Shown here: positions 45,442 through 54,475 of the stretch, piece after piece | How the letters are laid out: each line of letters begins with the position of its first letter | How positions within the stretch are numbered: position 1 is the stretch's first letter | DNA from: Sphingobacterium kitahiroshimense | GTDB lineage: Bacteria > Bacteroidota > Bacteroidia > Sphingobacteriales > Sphingobacteriaceae | Reading direction: 5' to 3' | NCBI RefSeq assembly: GCF_025961315.1 | Contig: NZ_JAOQNK010000001.1 | Location: 3,410,001-3,474,000 of the forward strand | Length of the DNA stretch: 64,000 nucleotides | The notes under the pieces: model-generated | Seen by the model: the letters and a program-made list of their open reading frames with translations, nothing else | The model's database searches: none | Told to the model about the DNA's origin: nothing | Position numbers and translations under genes: made by a program

Positions 45442-47358
45442 ATGCATATTAACAATGTTTTCACATCTTTAAAATTTGTTTCAGACAAGCTTTTATATGT
45501 GTTGTCTAGTTATAATTCTAAATTTATTGGCATTTATAATAATAGAGTACTAGATTATTTGTTCCAACAAATAAATAGCTCCATATTAGCTGGGGACTTT
45601 ATTAATGATGAGTTAGAATTTGATAAAGTATTAGAATCTTGCTTTTCGGAATTAGACTATATTTCGAGTTTATATCAAGAATTTACTCTGGATAATCCAA
45701 CTATAATTAATCCGATAGATGAAAATGTTTGTTTCAATTCCTTAATAATTCTAGGTAATTGCTTGGAACAAATTGCAGACCTTAAATTGAGGGTGTATTC
45801 CTTTTTTGAAAAAAAATCTAATGATATTCTTTTTAATAGAAATCTAGATGTAGAAAAGATTGAAAATTTTTCTTTAACACTTTTGTCAAAACATTCAAAG
45901 GATGATGAGTTATTTGATTTTAAAAAAACAAAAATGTGTTATGAAATTCTAGGCATAAATAAACAGGTTTTTATTTTGGACTTTTTCTTAGAAGCAAATA
46001 AAAAATCATATTCTAAATTAGAATTTTATGAAAATGAATTAAAAAAGTATTACAATCTAAAAATATTCAAGAAAATCAAATTTATTCCAGTTCTTCTCGA
46101 AAAGGTCATTTTTTTTAAGACAAAGCTTTTGCTTAGATTTAAAAAAAACTATTCAGATCACGGAAATGAACTTAAATTAATTCAAAATAAGAATATAGTT
46201 AATGCGGATTCTACCTTCGATGAACTAAAGACAGATAGACTTAAAGTTTATGCGAATTATGCTAGTTGTCATTATATTTACACGCCTGAAAATAATGCTT
46301 CGCTAATCGAAAATTTTTATAATAATTTGGATGTAATTGGAGCTAATCATGCCTTGCATGCTAAAATCAAATATTATAAAGATATAGAAGAAAATTTAGA
46401 TAATCTATCAACTTTATTAGATAGCATAGCAATTAATGACAAATCTGCTTATAGTAAACACGTTTCAGCATCAACTAAATTGTATTGTATAAATAATAGA
46501 TATTCGAAAATTTTATTATCAGAAGATTTAAGTTTTGAAAGAGTTGTTAAAGAATATGAATACGTTAAGGATAAGCTAAAGACCTTCAAAGTAAATAATT
46601 TTTTTGGAGAATCAAGGTTGCTTAAATACATTACGACCCAGATTGATTTACTGTTGTTAAAAGAAAAAAACGAAAAGAATGTATCTTTATTGAAAAAGTA
46701 TATTGATAAGGCTGACGAAATTCTCAATGAATATAAGAAAAATATAAGTTGGTCAGGATTTAATTATAGCTATTTATTTCCTTTGAGTTTTTCCGAAGCA
46801 ACTATATCAGAGTCTTTTATAACCAATAATAATGTAAATGGACTTTTTATTAGCTCTGGCTTTTGTTTACCCTTAGATAATCAAAAATATAAAGATAAAT
46901 TATCAGAGTATTCCCAGAAAGTGTTCACTTACAAATCTATTCTACATCAAATAGACCAACTTTATTTAGAAATAAAGAATGTAGAAAAAATAGAAAAAGA
47001 GTATGAAAAGAAGGATGCGAAGTATATTGAAATTTTAGGAATTTTTTCATCAATAATTATATTTGCCTCTGCCGCTTTTAACGTAAGTATTAACATAGGG
47101 AATAAATTAGACATTAAAAATATAGTGCTAATATTCACTTCCATAGGAATAGTCCTTATATTATTCTTAATTTTCGTTTTATCAATTGCTCGATTCTCCT
47201 TTAGAAAGCTTGAAGAGTTTTTATCAGGAATAAGTTTTAAAAATACATATATAAAAATTTCTGCTGTTTTCCTAGTTTTCTTATTTTCTTTCTTTGTTTA
47301 TAACTTAATAGATATCCTAAAATATATCATCGAAGAGATCGGAGTTAATAAAAAATAA
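45442..47358 (+). CDS. Large protein with C-terminal membrane helices, possible toxin/effector
   Basis: I recognise no family in these 638 residues. The first 520 are helical, very Asn/Lys/Ile rich and soluble. A likely coiled coil (IDQLYLEIKNVEKIEKEYEKKD) leads into three membrane helices: ILGIFSSIIIFASAAFNV, NIVLIFTSIGIVLILFLIFVLSIA and ISAVFLVFLFSFFVYNLIDIL. Membrane-anchored effectors with long sensor domains are common in abortive-infection systems. The pairing with a Panacea-domain gene fits a toxin held in check by its antitoxin. The very A+T-rich sequence points to recent gain. Confidence 0.55.
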   Translation: MHINNVFTSLKFVSDKLLYVLSSYNSKFIGIYNNRVLDYLFQQINSSILAGDFINDELEFDKVLESCFSELDYISSLYQEFTLDNPTIINPIDENVCFNSLIILGNCLEQIADLKLRVYSFFEKKSNDILFNRNLDVEKIENFSLTLLSKHSKDDELFDFKKTKMCYEILGINKQVFILDFFLEANKKSYSKLEFYENELKKYYNLKIFKKIKFIPVLLEKVIFFKTKLLLRFKKNYSDHGNELKLIQNKNIVNADSTFDELKTDRLKVYANYASCHYIYTPENNASLIENFYNNLDVIGANHALHAKIKYYKDIEENLDNLSTLLDSIAINDKSAYSKHVSASTKLYCINNRYSKILLSEDLSFERVVKEYEYVKDKLKTFKVNNFFGESRLLKYITTQIDLLLLKEKNEKNVSLLKKYIDKADEILNEYKKNISWSGFNYSYLFPLSFSEATISESFITNNNVNGLFISSGFCLPLDNQKYKDKLSEYSQKVFTYKSILHQIDQLYLEIKNVEKIEKEYEKKDAKYIEILGIFSSIIIFASAAFNVSINIGNKLDIKNIVLIFTSIGIVLILFLIFVLSIARFSFRKLEEFLSGISFKNTYIKISAVFLVFLFSFFVYNLIDILKYIIEEIGVNKK

Positions 47359-48163
47359 TTATTTAGACATTTAAATTCTATTAGGGTTTGCCATGAATAT
47401 TGTAAATTCCGAAATTTGATACACTTAAACGTGATCATCGCAGTTGTCTAATCCTTCCTATAAAACAGGCGGACTCTCAACAATTAGTAAGATATCAAAA
47501 TCTTACCTGCTCTTTAAGCTTTGCCACTAACTAAAAATGTTCAAGCTTCGCGGTCTAAAATAAGAACCTATTAAAATATTCACGTCTTTTCCTTAGGTTA
47601 AAGTTATGATTTATGGATGCTCAACGCCAGACGATTACAAAATTTTAAGACTTAAATTTGCAAATCGCGAATTGCAAATCTTAAATTTAGAAAATTGTTC
47701 TACTCAAATATATATTAGCTTAAACCTTTATAATCATCAGATATTTTTGTGGTTATTGAACCTAAAAAAAATATTATGTCACAATTAGTACTAAAAGATT
47801 AATCGATATTAAACAACGATCAAATTTGAACTCTTTATAGATGAACGATTGGAGTAAATAGTAAGTCTGTATTAATAGATTTTAGCTAAAAAATCATTTT
47901 AATCAAATAGAACAAGATTAATTTCATAAAAATCCTCATTTCGCACTATGGATGAACGAATTTTCCAAAGACATGTAGCATTTCGCCAAGAGACAAGATC
48001 ACTCAAAGACCTTTTTGCTACATTTCCCCGGGTGCCACGTCATTTCGTTACGCTTCCGAATCACTATCTTCTAACTTCAAACCTTTTGTCAACTGTCGCA
48101 ACCTTTTCGCCATAGTACGAAACCACACGGTCACTGGTCCGTTACATTTACCCGATATACCGT
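47359..48163. other. Gene-poor region before the insertion sequence
   Basis: Over 800 bases without a supportable gene. It has a 7-bp hairpin (GTAAGAT/ATCTTAC) near 47490 that may end the membrane-protein transcript. There is also a dyad (47652-47663 with 47672-47684) and, near 47975 and 48014, ATGTAGCA/TGCTACAT. The right end is interrupted by the IS, with one copy of the target duplication at 48160-48163. Confidence 0.5.
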
Positions 48164-48228
48164 TGTAAGTGTCCCAAAAAATCAAACAGCTTAAAACTGG
48201 ACATAAATGTTTAGATTTAAGTAATAAG

Positions 48229-48519
48229 ATGAAAAAGACACGTTTTACAGAAACACAGATTGTAAGAGCTCTCAAAGAGGGAGAAGAAGGTAGAAAGACG
48301 GATGATATCTGCCGGGAGCTTGAGATTAGCAAAGCCACCTTTTATAACTGGAAAAGCCGTTACGGTGGCATGGAAGCATCTGATGTCAAGCGCCTGAAGG
48401 AACTTGAAGAAGAAAATGCACGCCTGAAAAAGATGTTTGCCGAGCTGAGTATGAACCATGATATCCTAAAAGAAGTCATCACAAAAAAAGGTTGGGGCTC
48501 CGGCAACAAAAACAGTTAA
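48229..48519 (+). CDS. IS3-family transposase OrfA
   Basis: The 96-residue product has a HTH_Tnp_1 domain (MKKTRFTETQIVRALKEGEEGRKTDDICRELEISKATFYNWKSRYGG) and a leucine-zipper-like tail (LKELEEENARLKKMFAELSMNHDILKEV). The frame extends upstream to 48169, but that start lies in the terminal repeat; the ATG at 48229 gives the family N-terminus. At 48483-48489, A AAA AAA precedes G, a site for -1 ribosomal slippage that would fuse OrfA to OrfB. Confidence 0.9.
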   Translation: MKKTRFTETQIVRALKEGEEGRKTDDICRELEISKATFYNWKSRYGGMEASDVKRLKELEEENARLKKMFAELSMNHDILKEVITKKGWGSGNKNS

Positions 48520-49337
48520 CTCAGGAAATTGTCCTAGATCACGGTTTGAGTGTCGCCGGAGCCTGTAAATTGACAGGTATGTGCCGTTCACAATATTACT
48601 ATGTTAGCAAGAAAGACGACAGTGCCGTGATGGCAGCATTAAATGATCTGTCCTCCAAACATCCTGTATATGGATTTCGAAAACTATATGCCTACTTGCG
48701 CAGAGAAGGTAAACCCTGGAACCATAAGAAAGTATACAGGGTATATAAGCTGCTCAATATGAATAAGAAGAGACGTGTCAAACGTCGGCTTCCTGTTCGG
48801 GAGAAACAACCTTTGGAACAACAGGTCAGCATTAATCAAAAATGGAGCATGGACTTTATGAGCGATAGCTTGGCAAGCGGAAACAGATTTAGAACCTTTA
48901 ATGTGATGGATGACTGTTCCCGTGAAATATTGTGTATCGAAGTAGCTACCTCTATTTCTTCTGTACGGGTCACCCGGGCACTGGAACAAATCATAGACTG
49001 GCGAGGTAAGCCGCTCTGTCTGCGTGTAGATAATGGCCCCGAATTCACCAGTCATCATTTTGATCTCTGGTGTAAAAGTCAAGGCATCGCGATTCAATTT
49101 ATTCAGCCCGGCAAACCTATGCAAAACGGTTATATCGAACGTTTTAATCGAAGTTATCGAAAAGAAATTTTGGATGCTTATTTATTTTTCAACCTGGCAG
49201 AAGTCCGAGAACATACCCAAATATGGATGCATGAATATAATAACAACAGGCCTCACGAAGGACTTGGCAATCTTACACCAACGGAATTATCAAAAAATAT
49301 TAGACACAAACAACAAATAAATCAATTAGTAACGTAA
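48492..49337 (+). CDS. IS3-family transposase OrfB (DDE integrase domain)
   Basis: About 281 residues in the -1 frame relative to OrfA, normally made as an OrfAB fusion through the A7 slip site. The HTH_21 domain (SQYYYVSKKDDSAVMAALNDLSSKHPVYGFRKLYAYLRREG) is followed by an rve integrase core. WSMDFMSDSLASG has the first Asp, LRVDNGPEFTS the second, and NGYIERFNRSYRKEIL the Glu of the DDE triad. The first codon of the bare frame is TTG, so independent start is doubtful. The frame has no internal stop, which supports an intact element. Confidence 0.9.
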   Translation: MGLRQQKQLTQEIVLDHGLSVAGACKLTGMCRSQYYYVSKKDDSAVMAALNDLSSKHPVYGFRKLYAYLRREGKPWNHKKVYRVYKLLNMNKKRRVKRRLPVREKQPLEQQVSINQKWSMDFMSDSLASGNRFRTFNVMDDCSREILCIEVATSISSVRVTRALEQIIDWRGKPLCLRVDNGPEFTSHHFDLWCKSQGIAIQFIQPGKPMQNGYIERFNRSYRKEILDAYLFFNLAEVREHTQIWMHEYNNNRPHEGLGNLTPTELSKNIRHKQQINQLVT

Positions 49338-49387
49338 ATTAGAAAAGTCCAATTCTAGCTGTAGGAAAAATGGGGTACTTACACCGT

Positions 49388-49765
49388 CCCCATCTACATA
49401 TCTAAATCAGTTCGACATCTATCTAAATGCTTTTCTCCACAGTCGAAACCTCTCTTCCACAGTACGAAATCATGCTTTCTTTACTCATTAACGCTAAAAT
49501 TGACTGTAAATCAAAGTTGCATAAGCTATGTTATGTCATCGGCATGCGACCTCGTAATTTGTATTCAATAACTACCATACACAATTGCTTATTTGGTCCA
49601 GATACGCTCTTCTTCGTTCTTCATTTGATCTCTGATAAATATGTAAGGAATTTTCTTTGCATCAACTTTAGGTCCGTCAGGTTTAAAGCTATTTTAAAAT
49701 TTCTAATAAAAACAATTGCTTTTTTATAATTGGTAATTTTTAAAATCATTGAGAATTAAGAAAAA
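49388..49765. other. Intergenic region right of the IS
   Basis: Before the IS inserted, this was continuous with the sequence left of 48160. An open frame at 49427-49729 has no protein-like composition or start context and I do not call it. Confidence 0.5.
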
Positions 49766-51388
49766 CTATAAACCAAGCTCCTCTAATAAATTTGAATGAT
49801 TTTCATCGCTTCCATGGTTTTTGAGGAAATATTTTTTGATAATGTTTTTTTCATGATCAAAGCCTTCATCTGCTAATAGCTGCTCCAAACCATTTCCATC
49901 AATACAGACATCAAATTGAGAGGACTTGAAAGCGCTTTTATTAATGGTGGAGATAAACTGGTTTGTATCAGAATGGAAACTACCAGTAGTTATATAGAGT
50001 GTTTTTATTTTATAATCATTAAGTGAATTATCGGCACTGTAATAATCTTGAGCGACAGAAAGACTTCCTTCGAAAAAATATTTAAGAGTATCTTTGGTTT
50101 CTGAATCTCCAAGAGATATGAATGATTTTCCAGTATATCCCTTGAGTTCTACTAGTAGTATTTCCTTAGGGTGCGAAGAAATTAATATCAGGTCGAATTC
50201 TCTAATTTTATTTTTCCATTCACTTTTTAGTTTTCGAGATTGTAGTACCTGTGCATTTGGATAAAATCTTTTAATGACTAGATGCATGAGCGCTTCAAAT
50301 AAAGCACCTCTTATGGATCTTAATTCATCAGTATGTCCACTCTGGTCAATAGCGAGGAGCGCTGGCTCAATGTCTGTCAATTTTGGCTCCTGCCCAGCAA
50401 AAATTTTTCTGAAATTTTCGATTACAGATGAAACATTGGTTCCAAATATAGTTTTGATATCGAATGCTAAGAATCCCAACATTTTGGCTCTATACAACGT
50501 TATTTCCTCAATCTCTTTGAAAACTATTATAGGGAGTACTTTTCGTTGACCTTCTTTTACTGAATTCAGAGTGATTTGAATACGGGCTAGAAACCCATCT
50601 AGATCAGCTTGTAGATATTTTCTGCTAATAACCACGTCAAATATAACAAGTGTCTGCTTTTCTATATGGTTCGATTCTGACGCGCGATTCGGATTTATGC
50701 CGGTTGTTTTGGTATATGCAAACGCATCCCAAAATATTTCGTTAATCTTAACGCCATTTGCAGGGCTAATGACATTTCTATATGTAGCACCAGAATCGAT
50801 AAGATTTGTCTTGCGAAGCCACCTGATAATATCTGGTATCAAAACGGCATCCAGTTTCATCGAGCGCAAATGTTTATCCATTGCAAGGTCTATTTCCTTT
50901 TCTCGATCTACCCCAGGAGGGAATGCTTCCCTTCTAAAGACAAAGTTATTATCCCAGCCATCAGATTTTGTAGATACTATGCCAAGTTTTTCAAGGTCTT
51001 TGATCATGTCGATCAGTAGCGAAATTTTGCTACTGCTTTTTTCTTCAGGAGAGGCTGTGATTTTTAAACCTTCATAAAAACTGATCATGTCAAACATATC
51101 TAATATTTCAAGTAATCGAAAAAGTGGTTTTCTTGTTTTCGAACTGGCATCCTTAACCATTTTCAAACCAAAATAGTTTCCTGGCTGGATATAAAGAAAC
51201 TGTCCTTTGCCAAATGTCAATGGGGTACTGGAGACAATTATACCTTTTACCTTGGCTCGCTGTATAATTTTTCTAGCATTATCCGGCTCTATACCATATT
51301 TCACTATCAATGCTGCTGAAATATCGCTACCAAGAATAGCCCATTTATCTTGGACAAGCTCCGTTATAAAATCACTGTATTTTGCCAT
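49766..51388 (-). CDS. PD-(D/E)XK nuclease with N-terminal winged-helix region
   Basis: About 540 residues. The first 170 look like winged-helix segments (VQDKWAILGSDISAALIVKYGIEPDNARKIIQRAKVKGII and later SLLIDMIKDLEKLGIVS). The C-terminal part holds a PD-(D/E)XK core: GALFEAL (Glu366), REFDLILIS (Asp399), then ILLVELKGYTGK (Glu414, Lys416). It is probably a DNA endonuclease of a defence or restriction system. No methylase is adjacent. It is divergent from the ATPase/HNH pair across 387 bases, so it may be part of the same system or an independent one. Confidence 0.6.
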   Translation of the reverse strand: MAKYSDFITELVQDKWAILGSDISAALIVKYGIEPDNARKIIQRAKVKGIIVSSTPLTFGKGQFLYIQPGNYFGLKMVKDASSKTRKPLFRLLEILDMFDMISFYEGLKITASPEEKSSSKISLLIDMIKDLEKLGIVSTKSDGWDNNFVFRREAFPPGVDREKEIDLAMDKHLRSMKLDAVLIPDIIRWLRKTNLIDSGATYRNVISPANGVKINEIFWDAFAYTKTTGINPNRASESNHIEKQTLVIFDVVISRKYLQADLDGFLARIQITLNSVKEGQRKVLPIIVFKEIEEITLYRAKMLGFLAFDIKTIFGTNVSSVIENFRKIFAGQEPKLTDIEPALLAIDQSGHTDELRSIRGALFEALMHLVIKRFYPNAQVLQSRKLKSEWKNKIREFDLILISSHPKEILLVELKGYTGKSFISLGDSETKDTLKYFFEGSLSVAQDYYSADNSLNDYKIKTLYITTGSFHSDTNQFISTINKSAFKSSQFDVCIDGNGLEQLLADEGFDHEKNIIKKYFLKNHGSDENHSNLLEELGL

Positions 51389-51775
51389 TATAGTAAAAAT
51401 TTGTCACGCTGCCCTTATATATTAATTCTTTTTAATAGAATGCATAAAGTTAAAAAAAGTTTAACAAGAAACAAACATTTAATTTACTTATAATCAACAC
51501 GTTGAAATAAATCCATTTTCTATAAACACCTATTTCTACCAATTTTTTTATAAGAAATTGTCCAGAGAACGATTTTTTTGAGTATATGATTCTGTATTCT
51601 TTGGCGCCAGCCGGGCCAGAAAGATGTATAAAGGAATGAGTTTACATATTTCGTCACGTGGGAAAACAATGGTTGTGAACAGTGTGATGTTTTTGTATCG
51701 ATAAAATACTTTTGTAAATATTTTTTAGTACAAATTACCTATCTTTCAAGACAATTGAGAAACTCTTAAAATTAT
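51389..51775. other. Divergent promoter region of the nuclease and the ATPase/HNH pair
   Basis: TACTTTTG at 51707-51714 fits TAnnTTTG for the rightward pair, 62 bases before the ATG, without a -33 box at normal spacing. Nothing comparable was seen for the leftward gene. No coding frame. Confidence 0.5.
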
Positions 51776-54475
51776 ATGATAAATGCACAGTGGTTTGAGG
51801 TTTATACCCAGCTGGCCGAAGAAATCTTAACTATCTTTGAAACACATGAGGAGCCTAGTGGATCGCTATTTAGTATTCTGTTATCTCACCCTGAATTTGT
51901 AGAAGAAAACCAATCTTGGCTTGACCGCATTTCGGAAAGTCAAAACAATACTATAGATCCAATCCATTTATTTTCGAGCTTCAATGACAGTACTCTTACT
52001 GACAAAAAGCGTATAAAAACGTTAAATCTTATTTTCAAAATCCTCGGTTCTAGCTTCAATTATGATAATATTGACTTTCTTGGATGTCCCACACCATCAA
52101 TGTTCTATATCAACGCACCAAGGGATACTAAAATAGTCGCTGAAATTTGGAAAGTTTTTTTTGAGATTATGCAAAAAGGCAAATCTGCTCTTTCTCAAAA
52201 GCTATTTGGTCGATTAAAATTTTGGTATGGCATAGATTTACCTACTTTTACTATTTTTCTGTTTTGGATTAAATCAGACACCTTTCTTCCACTTGACAAA
52301 AATACAGTTAACTATCTCATGGGAAGGGAGCTGATTTTAACAGAACCAAAGAATTTCCATGAGTATCTTGCCTTACTGAATAATCCGCTTATCGAAGGTT
52401 ACCGAGAGCTAAGCATTACTGCTTTAGGTTTTATCACTCCCTTAAATGTTGATACTTATCAGCGTGTTTCAATTTCAAAAATCTCAAAGCCGAAATCGCG
52501 AAAACCTGAAATAATTAATTATCAGGTGCCGGAAACCCCTACCAAAGATTTTTCTGACTGTAGGATTATTGGAATCTATCTTCATGAACTGACTCCAAGG
52601 AAAATCCGGAAAGTGCTTGATTCAGGCGAATATTTCTTTTATAAAGCTTTTTCCTACAATCCCACAGAGAACAGTGTTCTCTTTTTTCCTGAAAAAGATT
52701 TGCGGATTTATCATCAGCAGGATTTGTCCATCAATATTTCTGCAATAGTTGGCGAAAATGGTTCAGGTAAATCTACGATCTGTGAATTGATTTTTATGGC
52801 CTTAAACAATTTGGCAAACAAGAGTAAGGCGATTCCAGGAAGATTAAGTTTTGTCGACGGGCTACACATGGATCTTTTTGTAATATCTGGAAGCCTATAC
52901 AAGATCAAGCTTGGAGCTGAAATAACAATTGAGCGCTTCTCTTATGATGACAAGCAGTTCAAATATATTTCGTCGAAACCGATAAATTTAGAACATTTCA
53001 GCTTCGAACAGTTTTTTTACACTATAGCAGTAAATTATGCTCAGTATGGATTAAATTCCATGCAGGTGGGACAGTGGATCAAGAATATGTTCGATAAAAA
53101 TGATCAATACCAAGTGCCAATTACCTTAACACCATTTCGCGATGCAGGAAATATTAACATTAACAGGGAAAATGATCTATTGGCATCAAGGCTACTAGCC
53201 AACCTTTTGATGCAAACTGGTGAGGAAGACGAAAATTTAGGTATAGAAAACGTTCGAAAACTTACCAAGGATAAATATGCACAAAAAATTGAAATATCGT
53301 TAGATCGGCAAAAAATACAGACGATATATAAACAAGGCAATACTGTGATCATGCGGAAGGATCTGGAAAAGTATTGGTTAGATGTGCTAACACAGTTCGT
53401 AATTTCATTCGATATTAAATCAATTTACCCTAAGGAACTTCCTGATAGGATTTTGACCTACCAACAGGCGGCATGGGTTTATATTCTGAAAAAACTGATA
53501 ACCATCTCGATTACCTATTCGCAGTATAACTCCTATTTTGATCCCGTAAAAAATGAATTCAAAAATCTTAAAACTTATTTGGATCGTTTAGCTACAAACT
53601 ACACACATGTAACTCATAAATTGTTCCAGGCAATCCACTACTTGGAATACGATCATGTCCAAAAACATCAAAAAGTTCGTCTAGCCAGTTTTGAAATATC
53701 TTTGGATTCTCTATCCAATGACATCTATAACTCAAGATCAAGGGCAAATGATGAGAGACTTGATATTATTCATTTTCTTCCACCTCCAATATTTAAGTCC
53801 GAAGTCGTCCTTACAGGCGGGATCATTTTCAGCTCGCTTTCCTCGGGACAAAAGCAAAAAATCTATTCTATAAACTCGATCATCTACCATCTTAAGAATA
53901 TCGATTCAATAACCAGTGACTCTGGACTTATTCCTTACCGATTTGCCAATATCATATTCGATGAAGTTGAGCTTTATTTCCATCCGGAAATGCAGAAAAA
54001 TTACGTAGATTATTTTTTGAGCTATCTGAAACTGATTAAATTTAAGCGCATTTCTGGTTTGAACATTCTTTTTGTAACGCATTCACCTTTTATCCTGTCG
54101 GACATTCCTGCAGAGAATATTCTTTTTTTAGGTAGCGATGAAAATATTAAGATCAGAACTTTGGGAGCTAACATTCACCATCTGCTGTCAGAGAGTTTTT
54201 TTCTCAAAAGTTTTATGGGTGATTACATTAGAAAAAACATTAATGATCTGATCAGTTATTACACTCTGATAGATTATAAACATGACGAGGATTTAAGAAA
54301 GGAATTATGGACTGAGCCAACAGCGCTAAGTTTCATTAAGAGCATTGGTGAGCCCCTTATCAGAGATAGACTTCTTGACTTACATAAGGAAAAGTTTCCG
54401 CCCGCGCAGGATGACCTCGTTAAGACTTTAATGGAAAGAATAAAACAACTGGAAAATGAGAAGAATAAAAGTTGA
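51776..54475 (+). CDS. Septu-like (PtuA-like) AAA/ABC-type ATPase with extra N-terminal domain
   Basis: The 899-residue product starts with about 260 residues of helical sequence without a clear family; it includes LPTFTIFLFWIKSDTFLPLDKNT. The ATPase part has Walker A GENGSGKST at 326-334, an SSGQKQKIYSI signature, Walker B NIIFDEVELYFHP and the H-loop FVTHSPFILSDIP. That is the SMC/RecF-like head found in PtuA and OLD-type defence proteins. The conserved NYAQYGLNS and PITLTPFRDAGNININRENDLLASRLLANLL stretch is typical of ATPases paired with HNH genes. The next gene overlaps by 20 bases. Likely anti-phage. Confidence 0.75.
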   Translation: MINAQWFEVYTQLAEEILTIFETHEEPSGSLFSILLSHPEFVEENQSWLDRISESQNNTIDPIHLFSSFNDSTLTDKKRIKTLNLIFKILGSSFNYDNIDFLGCPTPSMFYINAPRDTKIVAEIWKVFFEIMQKGKSALSQKLFGRLKFWYGIDLPTFTIFLFWIKSDTFLPLDKNTVNYLMGRELILTEPKNFHEYLALLNNPLIEGYRELSITALGFITPLNVDTYQRVSISKISKPKSRKPEIINYQVPETPTKDFSDCRIIGIYLHELTPRKIRKVLDSGEYFFYKAFSYNPTENSVLFFPEKDLRIYHQQDLSINISAIVGENGSGKSTICELIFMALNNLANKSKAIPGRLSFVDGLHMDLFVISGSLYKIKLGAEITIERFSYDDKQFKYISSKPINLEHFSFEQFFYTIAVNYAQYGLNSMQVGQWIKNMFDKNDQYQVPITLTPFRDAGNININRENDLLASRLLANLLMQTGEEDENLGIENVRKLTKDKYAQKIEISLDRQKIQTIYKQGNTVIMRKDLEKYWLDVLTQFVISFDIKSIYPKELPDRILTYQQAAWVYILKKLITISITYSQYNSYFDPVKNEFKNLKTYLDRLATNYTHVTHKLFQAIHYLEYDHVQKHQKVRLASFEISLDSLSNDIYNSRSRANDERLDIIHFLPPPIFKSEVVLTGGIIFSSLSSGQKQKIYSINSIIYHLKNIDSITSDSGLIPYRFANIIFDEVELYFHPEMQKNYVDYFLSYLKLIKFKRISGLNILFVTHSPFILSDIPAENILFLGSDENIKIRTLGANIHHLLSESFFLKSFMGDYIRKNINDLISYYTLIDYKHDEDLRKELWTEPTALSFIKSIGEPLIRDRLLDLHKEKFPPAQDDLVKTLMERIKQLENEKNKS

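Larger units (their letters stand above)
48164..49383 (+). mobile_element. Complete IS3-family element, IS407 group
   Basis: The element is 1220 bp with imperfect terminal inverted repeats of about 38 bases, which begin TGTAAGT at the left and end ACTTACA at the right. It is flanked by a 4-bp direct repeat CCGT (48160-48163 and 49384-49387). The TG...CA ends, two overlapping frames with an A7 slippery site, and the 4-bp target duplication match the IS407 group. Ends and frames look intact, so it is probably active or was until recently. Confidence 0.9.

Noticed and set aside
47606..47788. 60-codon frame before the IS
   Set aside because: Built partly on the dyad at 47652-47684, very A/T rich, no start context.
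49427..49729. 100-codon frame right of the IS
   Set aside because: Composition not protein-like, no promoter or ribosome site, starts within IS-flanking debris.
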